From Nissolia schottii (Eukaryota > Streptophyta > Magnoliopsida > Fabales > Fabaceae), in NCBI GenBank assembly GCA_003254905.1, contig QANU01033585.1:62001-126000 (forward strand): DNA of 64,000 nt, in the 5' to 3' direction. Shown here piece after piece: positions 24,780 through 37,057 of this stretch. How positions within the stretch are numbered: position 1 is the first letter of the stretch; every line of letters starts with the position of its first letter. The position numbers and the translations under genes were made by a program. The notes below the pieces were generated by a model. It did not search any database and was not told the DNA's origin. It was given only the letters and a program-made list of their open reading frames with translations.

Positions 24780-25278
24780 TATACATCATAAAAATCAGTA
24801 GTTAGTACAATCTGTGATTTTTTTGTGGTTTAGTAAATTATAAAGTTTTTAATTTTTTAATATCTATAAACAAATCCTACCAATGTAGGAATAGTTAGTA
24901 CGATCTAAACAAATGGAGCAAAGAACACTATTCAGCCCATTACCTACACATTATAGACTGTACCTTGGTGCAGTATGCTTAGGTATTTATCACACACAGT
25001 TTCAAAGGCTACCCTTTCATATCAGTCCTTGGGAACTATACCAGTCCTTTCATATCAGTCCTGGGGAACTATACCATGTGTCATTGAGTACATTCTAAAA
25101 CTCTAGCAATTTGTAGAGTGAACTTTAGTTAAATAGTGTCAGCAGTGGAGATCCTTGGTATCATTTACATGCCTTCTAATAGCTCTACATCAATATTTGA
25201 GTGATGTAGTTGACAATCTAATCGTGACAGCTCTAAACCATATTAGCTCCAACTTTATTAGTTAGAAATTACACAACT
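23684..25278. repeat. Adjacent ~0.8-kb duplication around a single N, probable assembly artefact
   Basis: Bases 23684-24468 recur at 24470-25278 with scattered single changes and a microsatellite expansion in the second copy (TATA plus GA run at 24742-24780). The lone ambiguous base N at 24469 sits exactly at the junction. The first copy begins inside the solo LTR, so half of an LTR edge is also repeated. This is the pattern of two overlapping contigs or haplotypes joined without merging. Confidence 0.8.
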
Positions 25279-26250
25279 GCAAGGATTCAAAATTAGTATC
25301 TAAATAACACTGACATAAATCAGCACTTTAGCAACACATTTAAATTTCTAATTATTTGATATATTGCCCATGCAGGTGTAGATATTCCTTGGTGTTAGAT
25401 TTCTACTTATATATTATGGAATAATGTTGAATTAAAAAAATCACTTTAACATCATTTTGCTTAAGAACCCAAATTTTTCAAACATTATTCCTTAATATAT
25501 CAAATAAAGCTAATGAGATAACATTACAGATAAGCCCCATAAGCAGTACAAACTATTTACACCGTGTTTTGCCAATATATTTACACATCAGTTCTTCAAA
25601 TGTTAGAAATACACTAGCTAACATAGTCTATGTGAAATGGCAACACAATCAGTTTTGTGTTGTAGTACAATGAAGTACAAATCCCATTTTTTAATCCACT
25701 TTGATATTTGATGTAGACAAATCACTAACCATGGCAGAAAATATTTGATGTGTGTGAGAACTAAACCTAATGCTTCTTCCCGAGGTAGCAAATGTCACCA
25801 AATCCGTAAAAACCTGAGATTTTCACAACCTAACGCAGATTCAATGTTGGTAGATGTGCTCTAATGAATGCTTAGCACAATTGAGTAGGTTTCAAAGACT
25901 AAAAAGAAACTGCTACTGTGACTAGAGTTTCTTACAAAATCTTTGTATGAAATATATTGCAAGAGTATGTAGATGATTGTGACTACTTTATCTATGTCGT
26001 GTCAAATCGAATTTCAATTTACGACACAAATGGTTCATCAATTTTTTTTAAAAATTTCTTTATAAGTGAATCATAAGGTTAGTTGCATCCTTCATCAATT
26101 TTCCCCAGCTCTAGAAGCAAAAAGGTGAAGAGCAATCTAGATCTTTTCTCAAGAGAAAAAAAGAGTCACATACCTCCACAAAACTTTGCCTTGCCTTTAC
26201 TTTTAGGAGAGATTTTAGAAGAGATTATCTCAAGATATCCATATAATTAG
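25279..26250. other. AT-rich sequence, nothing recognised
   Basis: No open frame of note, no terminus and no tandem repeat was seen. Confidence 0.4.
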
Positions 26251-26439
26251 ACGATGCAGGCACTCTCCTTGTCCATAGAATCTAGTTTTGTTCAAAAACA
26301 TGGGTTGTATGGCATGCTTACTGAGCCCAAAACCCCTTGCGGCTCTCACTCTGCTCTCACAGAATGCCACTTTACGCTCTCACTCTGCGATCGCTTCACA
26401 CTCTCACTCCGCGATCACGCTCTCACTGAACGCCACCAT

Positions 26440-27251
26440 GCTCTCACTCTTCTGCTCTGATGAATCTCAAACCCTAAAAATGCTATGCCACTTCTCTGCC
26501 ATGCTCACTCCTCCCACTTCGCTCTACTTCACGCTCACTGCTCTCAAACCTTAAAAACGCTTCACCATTGCTCTGCCACTGCTCTGCCATGCATTGCTGC
26601 GTACTACCACCAGATACTCCGCAATTGTGATGGCAGTTTTGAACTTGCTCCGGATTCGAACTCCGTGGCATGGAAGCTCAGTGATCTTGAACACGTTGAA
26701 GCGCTCAGGACATGTTGTGCACAGGTCTTCCCTTCTTGTGTCTTGCATAGATCTTGATAGAAGGTAAACTTCCTTCTCATTTTCTCGAGATTTTTGTTGT
26801 TGTCGTTGTTGTGTGCGGATTATTCAGTATTTATCTAATTGCAAATAATTGTTCCCTAATTTTTCCTCGTTTATTTAATTCTCATGAGGATTATTGAATT
26901 TTTCTGTTGCTGTGTAATTTCAGTGAGATTCGTAACTACCGGAAGAGTACCGAGCCTTTGATCTGCAAGCTTTCCCTTATATGGCATTTGATTTGATTTG
27001 GCGTTTTCTCATTTCGTCGTTCACTCTTCGAATGTCAAATGCCTTTCTCTGTGAAACTTGAAATGTGAGGTTCTGATTTTTTTTTCCTTAGTTCTTATGA
27101 TTTCAATTTTGATCGAATCTGCTATTGAATCATGCATTGACTCGTCTTTGTTTGTTTTTTGCTTGCATTACAAAGCCCTCGCTGGAGCTCTGCCAGCAGA
27201 CCAAAATGACTTCTACGCTGAGTAAAGCTCTGATACCTCAACCTCTTCAGG
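26440..27251 (+). other. Possible 5' end of a gene (leader plus first short coding exon)
   Basis: GC content and CT-rich repeats (GCTCTCACTCTG-like, 26340-26460) rise here as in plant leaders. A GT donor is possible at 26763 (AGAAG|GTAAAC). A later ATG at 27205 starts MTSTLSKALIPQPLQ, with a donor CAG|GTTAAA at 27250. No downstream exons were found before the repeat-rich region at 27.5 kb, so this is either a truncated or captured gene end or chance. I do not recognise the peptide. Confidence 0.25.
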
Positions 27252-27479
27252 TTAAATATTTCTCAACTTTCATCCTTTCTTCGTGCTATGCTAACTATGT
27301 TTATTCGTATATAAATGTCTTTTTATTGGTTGATGAATTTATTGTTTCTCTGCTAAGCCATATCTCATAGGATGTTTTTGTCACGATTTCTCACTATCTT
27401 TTTTACATTTTCGGTAAATTTAGAGCAAACTATCTTTTTGTGAAGTTAGAGTAAACTGTGTGTAGCAGGATTGATATTA

Positions 27480-28150
27480 ATTTCCTTCAAGAATGATTGA
27501 ACATGTGGTTCATGAGTTCATTTAGCATTTCCACTTATATTACAGTATTAAAGGCGTCAATATTACTAGATTTGTGTTAGAATTAGAATAAAATAATATA
27601 ATATTTGTATTATATCTCTTATTGATTTATGCTTAATTTAGTTTTGATTATTTCTGATATAGGTTGATTACGGAGTTTTTTACTGTATTACCCCTGCCAT
27701 AGAAACATATTACCAAAATACCCTTGTTTGAAAACTTATTACAGGACTACCACGGTTTGGCTGACGTGGCACAGGGGGTTGGGATTCGCCAACCGTGCTG
27801 GCGAATACATTAAGAATTCACCAACTGTGTTGGCGATTTGCGTATGAAATAATTTTAATTTTTTTTAATTTGTTTAATTAAAATGTAAGTAAATATTCAT
27901 ATATGTGTTATGTTAGCACATGGTAGACGGAGAATTCAATATATGCGAAAATCATAAGTTCCTAGATAAGTTACAAAAATCAAAAAAATATTTTTGTAAA
28001 AAGACCGGAACATTATTTATCGTGCGCGCGGGGGGAGAATCCATCGATTTGCACTTTGAAGAGCCCAACTGGCTTGGACTCATGCGCGCGAGCCCAACTC
28101 CCTTCTCAACTCTTTTTACCAAAACAAAAACTACTAAAGGTATATAAACA
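27480..28150. other. Non-coding, nothing firm
   Basis: The open frame at 27920-28147 has no recognisable domain. The stretch CTGACGTGGCACAGGGGGTTGG with two GGCGAAT/GGCGATT motifs (27760-27840) looks transposon-derived but was not assigned. Confidence 0.3.
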
Positions 28151-28152
28151 CT

Positions 28153-28247
28153 TAAAAGGTTTATGATCTAACCAATGTGGGACGAGAGCTTATGTATTTC
28201 AAAAGGTTTGTGATTTACCCAATGTGGGACTAGAGCTTATGTATTTC
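28153..28247 (+). repeat. Two-copy tandem repeat, ~47 bp
   Basis: AAAAGGTTT(A/G)TGAT and CCAATGTGGGAC(G/T)AGAG occur in the same order twice, with unit ends GCTTATGTATTTC. The CCAATGTGGGAC core is widespread in plant intergenic DNA. Confidence 0.6.
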
Positions 28248-28741
28248 TTAAATATTCTTTTAGACCTTATAAAATTAAAAATTTTGTGTTTGGTCCTTGC
28301 AAATTTTTTTGTTAGGAATTAGTCTTTGAAAAAAAAAATTTGGTTGGTTTTAGTCCCTGTCATTAGTAGGAGACGTTATCGACCCATCCACCCAAAACCC
28401 GACCCACCTATGATGTATGATGTCTCGCGTGAGATGCATTAAACAGTGTCTCGATACCTCTTTGGATCCAATCCAAATAGGAGGATATGAGATAAAAATT
28501 CAGACACTACCAATATAATGATACCACCCCAGATATTATTATAGGATTAAATTACTTAAAACAATATTTTCCATTACATTTTATTGAAAAAGCATTAATA
28601 TTAACTACACCCTACATACATGAAGCATGGGGAATACAAATAACAAGGCCATATAGAAGAAAAGATGAAATTCATAAAGAAAAGAAATGAGAATGAGGTA
28701 CAATTCTTGCAAACAACAAACCAATAGAAATTGAAAATAAA

Positions 28742-30160
28742 ATGGCAACAATGACAGTAATTCAAGTAGAAAAAGAAAAGGAAACTATAGAAGAAAGATT
28801 AAAAAAGAATTTTAGTGAAAATCCATTAATACATTGGGAAAAATCAAAACCAATGGCAAAAATAGAATTCAAAGACTATAGTAAAGAAATAAATGGTAAA
28901 CCGTATCCTTGGACTAGCCAAGATAGAATAGAATTTAAAAGTCACATAGAAGAAATGAAAAAATATAATCTTATAAGAGAAAGTAGATCAGAATATTCAT
29001 CACTAGCAATGATAGTTATGAAACATAATGAAGAAAAAAGAGGAAATCAAGGATGGTAATAATTACATTAAATTAAACCAAATAGCCATTAGAAACAGAT
29101 ATCCAATCCCAAAAATAGATTTGTTATTTAATCTTATTAAAGGAAAAAATATTTTTAGTAAATTTGACTGTAAATCAGGATTTTTCTAAACAAAATTAGA
29201 AGAAAGCAAAAAATATACAGCTTTCAGTACTTTAGAAGGATTATACCAATGTAATGTATTACGAATGGAATGTATTACCTATGAGATTCCATAACAACCC
29301 AAGTATATTCCAAGAATATGTAAGTAAAGCTCTAGCATCCATAAGAAATTTTGTAGTAATTTATATTGATGACATTCTAATATTCTCTGGTAATATGAAA
29401 CAACATGGAGAACATTTAGGAAGATTTATGTACTTAGTTGAAGAAAAAGGATTAAATATATCCCCAATAAAAGCAGAATTACGAAAACAGGAAATAGGAT
29501 TTTTGGGACAATATATCACACGAAGAGATAGAACTGCAAGAGCATATAAGTAAGAAAGTATTAAAATTCCCTAAAATAAAGGATAAAAAGGAATTACAAT
29601 CATTTTTAGGATTAGTAAACCAAGCAAGGAATTATATCTTACATTTAGGAAAATTAACTTCTAAAATATCTAAACTAGCAGGAGAAAAAATCTAGATGGA
29701 TATGGGACAAAGAAACAGAAGAAATTGTATAGCAAATTCAACAATTATGCCAGAAACTACCAAGACTAACTATACCGAGTACAGAAAAAATAAAATGGAT
29801 AATTTACACAGATGCATCGAAAAATTATTGGGGAGCAGCATTATATCATGAAAAAGATAATGATGAAAAAATCACTAGATATGCTAGTGGAAAATTCAAT
29901 GAGAGCCAGAGAAAGTATCATTCAAATTGGAAAGAATTTTTAGCAGTAGTTAAAGCTGTAGAAAAATTTGAATTATTCATAGTCAATACCAAATTTATTA
30001 TTAGAACAGATAATACCCAGTTAAGCATTGGCTTGACAAAGGAGTAAAAACCAATAAGTAATAAATGCTGTTAAAATGGCAAGCTGATTTGCCTTATTAT
30101 GATTATGATGTTGAATATATTAAGGGACAAAATAATCTTATTGCTGACTATTTAAGCGGA
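28742..30160 (+). pseudogene. Pararetroviral RT-RNase H fragment, plus copy
   Basis: An open stretch at 28742-29059 covers the region before the RT fingers. A frame break follows, then 29254-29553 holds the RT palm with the YIDD motif near residues 37-40 of that stretch. After further breaks comes an RNase H region around 29800-30040 (catalytic Asp in a TDAS motif, later DN). The enzyme copies pregenomic RNA to DNA in the cytoplasm. At least four lesions interrupt the frame. Confidence 0.75.
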
Positions 30161-30172
30161 TGGAAGCAAATA

Positions 30173-31560
30173 ACAAAATTTCTTATGGATATTAGAGCTT
30201 TACTTACATATTCTTGGAATATACTTGGGCTGTTATGAAATCCCATAGGTAATACATTCCATTCATATAATCCTTCCGAAGTACTGAAAGCTATATATTT
30301 TTTGCTTTCTTCTAATTTTATTTGGAAAAATCTTGATTTACAGTCAAATTTACTAAAAATATTTTTTCTTTTAATAAGATTAAATAACAAATCTATTTTT
30401 GGGATTGGACATCTGTTTCTAATGGCTATTTGGTTTAATTTAACCATCCTTGATTTTCCTCTTTTTTCTTCGTTATGTTTCATGATTATCATTGCTGGTG
30501 GTGAATATTATGATCTACTTTCTCTTTTAAGATTATATTTTTTCATTTCCTCTGTGTTTTTGAAATTCTTCTATGTCCAGGGATACTTATTACTATTTAT
30601 TTCTAGTCTCTGAGTTCTATTTTTGCCATTGGTTTTGATTTTTCCCAATGTATTAATGGATTTTCACTAAAATTCTTTTTTAATCTTTCTTCTACAGTTT
30701 CTTTTTCTTTGTCTACTTGAATTAGTGTCATTGTTGCCATTTTACTTTCAATTTCTATTGGTTTGTTGTTTGGTAAGAATTTACCTCATTCTCATTTCTT
30801 TTCTTTATGAATTTTTCATCTTTTCTTCTATATCGCCTTGTTACTCGTATTCCCCATGCTTCATGTTTGCAGGGTGTAGTTAATATTAATGTTTTTTCAA
30901 TAAAATGTAATGGAAAATATTGGTTTAAGAAATTCAATCCTAGAATAATATTTGGGGTGGTGTCATTATATTGGTAGTGTCTGGATTAAAACTCATGTCC
31001 ATCTTTTGGTTTCTTATCTGTTCTTTTGTTATGCCTCCATCGCCATATTCTTCCTCTAAAATTCTCATCATATTTATTTTAGCTCCTGGGCTTATTGGTT
31101 CTAATTCACTTACTCCTACAACTTGTATAATTGAGTTTTTTTAGTTTATATGCATTAATTCTATAGTTAGTTCTCTTAATTCTTTCTTAAGCTCGTATAG
31201 TTTTTGTTCTATAGATTTTGCTAATTCTATAATCCTATCAATTTTATCTTTTTGATTTATCTGTGCTAGGCTTAACTAAGTACATATTTGTCCAATTTAA
31301 TTGATTAGGTACTATCTCCTTCTTCTGCTAATATGAAAGACGTCATTATACATAGATCATTATTTATGGGCATAAATGAATTACTTGGAAAATTACTATT
31401 CTCTATGCAATATATTCTTGATTCTACTTGTATAATATTTTTCATCCTATTAAGACGGTTCCTTCTTAGCTGATAATACCTGGTTATTTCATTTTTTCTT
31501 TTATCATTTAATCTCTGTATTCTTAAATTAAAATATCTTTTTAGATTACGATATGAATTA
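30173..31560 (-). pseudogene. Pararetroviral protease-RT fragment, minus copy
   Basis: The minus strand reads from an upstream, Lys/Glu-rich, coiled-coil-like segment (about 31280-31140). It continues into the protease end (about 30937-30830, with an ILGLNF-type block just before) and the N-terminal RT part (30492-30185). It stops at the inverted junction at 30173. Several stops and frame changes occur. The overlap with the plus copy is what makes the inverted repeat. Confidence 0.65.
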
Positions 31561-31644
31561 ACTAAAAATGGATCAATAGAGGCGTGAGTAAAAAGTATAA
31601 AAAGAGCAAAAATCAGGGTTCCATATTGCCTTATCTTAAGTTAG

Positions 31645-31657
31645 AGCTGTGATATCA
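31645..31657 (-). other. Candidate initiator-Met tRNA primer-binding site
   Basis: The minus strand reads TGATATCACAGCTC, two changes from the canonical TGGTATCAGAGCTC. Pararetroviral genomes begin at such a site, and it is at the upstream edge of the minus-strand viral copy. It also abuts the 3' edge of the LTR to its right, so ownership is ambiguous. Confidence 0.4.
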
Positions 31658-31659
31658 AA

Positions 31660-34600
31660 AGGGACGTAGATTAGGCCAATATAATAACGATACAATAAAG
31701 TATAGACAATCCAGTTTTAACCACCAGTAGGGTTTAGGGATTAATATATATATGTATATATGTATATATACATATATACATACATATATACATACATACA
31801 TATATACATCAAATATAGCCATGCATGAGACTTGTAGTGTAACTACCTCCACAGCCCCATGCGACAAAAATAACATGTACAAAAGCCTATTTCTATTGGA
31901 CTATCTACTCGCTACGATAGTTGCATGTCCTTCGTACGCTCCAGACCTTGGAGATGATGTTTCCTACTCCTGCCATTGCCAAATGATGAATTCGTCACTG
32001 TGCCTTCTCCTTGGGATCATAAGTAAACATGGGGTGAGAACTTGTGTCCTCAGCGTTTAACCTATGGGAATAACGTATATTCATTTACTTATAATCCCGC
32101 CGCTTGAGGGGTCTCTAAGTGAAGGACGTAATTAGTAAGACTCCTTATTTAATTTTAATTCATACTAGTCTCGAGCAACCTTATCTACTTTACTAGGTGA
32201 GGGGAAAATCTTTCTTTATCTAGTCTTATGACGCTGTGCTTTTTAAGTAACGCGAAGAACCTCGGACGTTAGGTCACTCATAGGCATACTTTACTAAACA
32301 TAGGGAAATTAACTTGTGATACCGAATCATGTCTGCTTTTGAAATAACTTGTGAGATCTAATCAAGCTCACGCTTTTCTTATCATGCATGTGGCAACTAC
32401 TTGGGGACCCTTTTATATATCGATCAAACAGCCTTCTTTCGGGTATAAACTTCTTTTCTCAGGTATTGAGCTCAAACCTTGTGGACGCGACCCACATACG
32501 TATTTAGCGTGTGATAAATGACCATCTATTAATAGAAAGTGAAGGGACTATCATAGCTAGACAATCAAAGGGGGAAACTTAAATACCTTCTACAAAATCA
32601 TTATTAGGGTACGTTGATTGATTTGGTCGGAAACTGCCTATAATCTCCTTCAATTCTTGGTGCAATTATTATCTTTTTAACTTTAGCCTTTAGCCTCTCG
32701 CCTCCTCTATTGATCTACTCTAAGGTCACCTTGGCTCTCGCAATAGGTAACCTTTTAATCCCTCATGATGCATCCCTATTCTACACTAAGGCACATAACA
32801 GGTACATGAAAATAAAGCGAAGTCAAATTCTATGCACCTAGAATTTCTTGTACAAGCATTCATCATAGAGGTTAAGAAAATTGCCCGGTCGTCTTACCTA
32901 CAACTAGGGACTTGGAGTTGGGATACTTTGATTTGGTTTTAGCCCCTTAGTCCCTCTCTTAGACCGGAAGGTCAAACTTTCTCTTAATTCCCGAATTTTC
33001 ACCCGTAAAATTCCATTTTTGCCAAAATCTCAATTTTCTCAAAATATTTTATTTATCAAAATCCCAAAGGGTTCAAGACTCTACCCTAAGTTTTTTGATA
33101 GCCCCAAACTCATTTTTCAGGTTAATTAACCCAGATTTTGCTTCAAATTTTTAGAATTTCTGTTTTGCCCTTTTATATCTAAAATGTCGTTTTAGCTTAA
33201 TTTACTCAACAAATTCGTAGAGGACTCCAAAAATTTTGAAACTTAACACCCTACTCAATTTTTTGCGTAGATTTCAAAAACGAGGTTAGTTTTTCAAAAT
33301 AAAATTTCCTGCATGAAGAAACAGCTCGGCTGAATTCAGTCCTCAAATTTTTCACTAGATTTCTAAACCTTCTAGTCAAGATTTTGACATAAAATTTCCT
33401 ATACTAATTCCTAACAACAGAATCCAAATCAAAGCATCCAATCTCAGAGTTATCAACATGCATGCATTTAGAAAATCAACATCAATAAAAAATAAAGGAG
33501 AAATTCAAATTTGTTTGCCACGGGGCCAGAAAAACCTCCTAAAACTCACGAACTACCATTGTTTCGTCCTACACTTGGTGAGTACTTGAAGCTTGAAAAA
33601 TTTGGTATTATGAGACTGAAATTGGTGGTTTGTATGGAGGTGGGGCTGGTGGTGTCGTGGTGGTCCAAGGATGGGCATACATGATTATGATGGTGGCTTG
33701 GATGATGATGCATGTGGCTTGGCTTGGTGGTGGAAGGATGATGATAAAGATGATGATAAAGATGATGAATCGGTGATGAAGTGAGGATGGTGATGTTTAT
33801 CATTAGGTGATGATGATGGAAATAGAATTGATGGTGAAGCTTGATGATGGTGTTGTGATAAACCGTGATAGGGATGAAAATTTGAAGGAGTATTACGGTT
33901 ATGAGATAAGGAAAATGGATGAGAGGAGGAGGAGGAGAATTTGGAGATGATGATGATGATGGACTTCTATGGTATTCCCTTGGTTCTTGCTGTTCGGTTT
34001 TAGGCAGAAGAGGGTTAGTGATGAAATTGCAAATTTCACTACTAAGTGAAATGAGAGCAGTTAAATGAATTTTTAAGTATTTTTTTAGGTTGCCTGCTCG
34101 GTATCCAAGGCTTAGCCTTGACTTGTGAGCAGCATGTATTGGCCAAACGACATGTGGTCTGGGGAAGACTGACTTTGTGCCATGCATGGAAACACGTGTC
34201 CCGCCACATGTTATTGTGCATGTGAGGTAATCTGTTGGCTGTCACATATAGGTTTTGGGCGTGATTCAGGGTGTTCCAAGACCCAAAAGGAGGCGTTTTT
34301 GGCTTTGAAAAATCAAAATAGGTTCAAAAAGGGTGAAATTAATAATTTCCCTTCAATAAAGGATTTAATACATGTATTTGGCCTTAAAGAGACCTTATAT
34401 GGAAAAACAATCAGGTTTGAGTTTCAAAGACCACACGTAATGCTAAGACGGTTTCCCGGGTATTTTTGTAAAAGGCAAAATTTTTCTGAAATGGCTCTAA
34501 ATTGAAATAAGTGTATTTAAGGAGCTTGGAATGACATATGAATCTATGCCAAGACACCCCTTGGGTATTCAGGCACGAATGAGCTTAATGAGGCCATCGA

Positions 34601-35846
34601 TTGGCCGACCGGGCTCACCAAGGCTTAATCGACCACTAGAGGTTTAAGGAAATGCTTTTCCCTTTTTCTAAACACCCGGTTCACCTTTTAATTGCTTGGA
34701 TGAGCCTCTCAAGGTATAATTTTGATGACGCGAGATGTATTGAAAGAATCGATAAATGTTTCTCGGTTCCGTGGGCTTTTGATATTTGAAAATCAAAATG
34801 AAAAAGAAATTGAGGTGAAAGTTTTGGATGCATGTGCATCATTGAATGAGAAGAAAACAAGTAACTTGTGCTTTGATCCATTTATGGAGACTACGGCCAT
34901 GTATGTGTTTTCTTTTAAATCTTCGGTTTTCAAGAGAAATGATGTTTGTCACACGGTGTGGTGAAGAAGTGACGATGATGCGTCACACAGTTAAGTTCGT
35001 CACGTGATTTAGCAAGGAAGAAAAGGGTTCTCTTGAGAACTTTCTTCAAAATCAAGGACACAACATTTAAAGCAAGAAAGATGAGATGCTACATTGTGTC
35101 TTTTTGATGGAGTTGTGGAGTTGCCGGTGAGGGTAGTAAAGAGTTCCCTTGGAGAAATTGGCTTATAGGTGACATAGGGGAAAGTTCCCTGTCGAGTTTG
35201 GTAAGACTTAGAGAATTATTTCTCTAATGATCTCCATGCAATCCCAACATAAAATGATGAAAGAGAAGCAAATAAAGTAGTGATTTTGGGGGGTGTTTGT
35301 GACTGACTGGCTCATGGTCTCACTCTGAAGGTTGCTGGTGATGCATGACTTGGTGAGCTCCTTCCCTAACATATTCCATGAGGTCAAGCATCAATCCATG
35401 AAGCAGAAGGCAAAGAAGTAATTGAATGACGGGGTTGCCGTAGCAAATGCAATGATAGAATGATGGTGATGGATGAAAGAAGGAGGATGGCGAGGCCGTG
35501 ATTTGTGATAAATACTCTTGCAATAAGGAAAATGAAGGCCTTCTTTTATGGTTATACTTTTGTTGGGTCTTGACTTTCCAAGTGAAATAAAGAAAAATTA
35601 AGAGGCAAACGGCACAATTATCATTTAAAGGAGGTGGTGGCACACACATGGCTGAATGACCATGTCTCGGCCATGTGCCCTTAGGGGAAATGGTTCTTGA
35701 TGCCACGTGGCCACCAAGTGGCATATTGTGACAAGTGGCAGAGATTGACGCGTAGGTTTGACTGATACACAATTAATAACACTCCTAAATTGGGCAAAAT
35801 GTGTTCTAAGGCAATGCTCAAAATAGTGAAAAAGTGGAGTGTTACA
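31660..35846 (-). repeat. Large LTR, TGTAACACTCCAC subtype, minus orientation
   Basis: Its right edge, read on the minus strand, is TGTAACACTCCACTTT, as in the LTR at 56396-60191. Inside are the shared (C)CTGAGGA...GTTCTCACCCCA block (32035-32055 inverted) and the TA/TACA microsatellite (31742-31806). In the complete minus-oriented LTR at 62911 about 266 bp lie beyond that microsatellite, but only about 85 bp do here, so the 3' end is truncated against the viral insertion. Runs of GATGATG in 33600-33970 generate long spurious open frames. Confidence 0.65.
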
Positions 35847-35849
35847 TAT

Positions 35850-36800
35850 TGTGTATCTTCTAAATTATGTTTTCTTCTCATCAAGCTATATAGATCATAC
35901 ATTGAATATCCCTTGGAGGGACGGCCACCATCACCGGAGAAACTTAAAGAGATGGCTTGAGAGCTAGTCTTTAAAAGGAACAATTTGTGAGATATTCCTT
36001 TTGGTTGGTTGTTTAGTAGTGGTTATGTGCTAGTAGTATCACTGATTATACAATTACATATCTTATGTTTATGTTAGAGATGACTATTATTATCAATTTA
36101 TCAATATTAGTATCGTTCACTTTCTTTTTATTTATTTTTTATTTTTTTATTTATATGTATGTCCCTTTTTTACTAGACTGATCTACTTCACAAGCTTAAT
36201 AATTCTTTTGCAATCACTTTACTGAGTTTTTTTTTTTTTTTTTTTTTTATGATATGTTGAAGCATAAGAGTTTTAGTTCATGCTTTTTTTTTTTTGTTTC
36301 TATGTTCTTTGGGGATAATATTTGTTGCATCATTCAAGTGCACAACAATAATTTGATGTTTCCTTTTTGTTATATTTTAAAAGTTAGTTACTGGTGCCCT
36401 TCTGGAACGTTTCATATTGTTCCTATTTAGATGCTAGTATCTGAACCTTTCCTTGGGTGTTTGTTGAAATCTTCCAGTGTCTAGGAATTTTAGCTCATGT
36501 CTCATAGAAAAATATACTGAAATGTTAGCTTTTGTGTATTTGGTATTTGGTATTTTTGTCTTTATTTGTTTACACTTGAGTGTACATTTTTCCTTGACTT
36601 GGCTATGGGCATATGGCTTGCAGGATCAAGACAAAGAAGAATATGTAATGGTTGGCAACAATCATGTGCTACGGCATCATAAGAATATGAAGAGTCGTTC
36701 ACTCCCTCTTTAAACTAGTTACAATCCATCTAGGGACAAACACCCCCAGTTAATGTCCCTCGTTGCACTTTGTGGCCAGGAAAGGGAAATCTCATACTAG
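35850..36800 (+). other. Sequence upstream of the kinase fragment, probable leader and first intron
   Basis: T-rich, intron-like sequence leads to a possible leader exon near 36620-36800, which starts after TTGCAG. No coding domain was recognised. Poly-T runs are at 36226-36248 and 36284-36296. Confidence 0.35.
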
Positions 36801-36808
36801 TTGATGTC

Positions 36809-37057
36809 ATGGAGCAGTATGAAATACTTGAGCAAATTGGAAAAGGTGGTTTTGGCTATGCTCTTCTTGTCAGGCATAAGAATGAGAAGAAAAAGTGAGA
36901 ATCCAACCCGTATTACTATCTTTTTTATAGGAACGTCAATATCTATAAATTTGTACCTTTCTAGTTAACTTCACCTTTTGATTCATGTAGATATGTGCTA
37001 AAGGAAATTTGCTTTGCCTCCCAAACTGAATGTTGTATTAGGTCTGCACGCCAAGAG
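36809..37057 (+). pseudogene. NIMA-related kinase (plant NEK) 5' fragment, two exons
   Basis: Exon 1 (36809-36894) starts [20 protein letters not shown], the start of the plant NEK catalytic domain with the glycine-rich loop GKGGFG. Exon 2 (36991-37057) continues YVLKEICFASQTE and SARQE, including the ATP-anchoring lysine in VLKE. The donor GTGAGA and acceptor TGTAG keep the frame across the intron, and a GTTGGT donor follows exon 2. NEKs phosphorylate Ser/Thr targets and in plants act on microtubules and cell expansion. The rest of the kinase domain is absent. A Helitron sits 131 bp into the next intron, and an isolated ATGGAGCTCATC after a TAG acceptor at 45317, beyond the Helitron, may be the start of exon 3. 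It is a broken copy. Confidence 0.75.

Larger units (their letters stand above)
28484..31640. mobile_element. Endogenous pararetrovirus (Caulimoviridae-like) insertion, decayed, inverted-repeat arrangement
   Basis: Plus-strand 28484-30172 and minus-strand 31640-30173 carry the same polyprotein region in opposite directions. Recognisable parts are the end of the aspartic protease, reverse transcriptase with the YIDD catalytic motif, and RNase H on the plus copy. The minus copy adds upstream sequence with a coiled-coil-like stretch. Multiple stops and frameshifts are present in both, so nothing here can produce virus. Such copies enter plant chromosomes by illegitimate recombination and have no LTRs or integrase; none was seen. 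The genus is uncertain (Florendovirus-like is my guess from the RT wording). Confidence 0.75.

Noticed and set aside
24103-25098. Identical 61-codon open frames in two places as a repeated gene
   Set aside because: They are the same sequence in the probable assembly duplication and have no domain.
26640-26680. tRNA-like T-arm (GAGTTCGAATCC on the minus strand)
   Set aside because: No matching stem, anticodon arm or acceptor pairing could be built around it.
33546-34187. 213-codon open frame on the minus strand rich in His, Pro and Ser
   Set aside because: It arises from GATGATGG microsatellite runs inside the large LTR; no domain, and composition follows the repeat.
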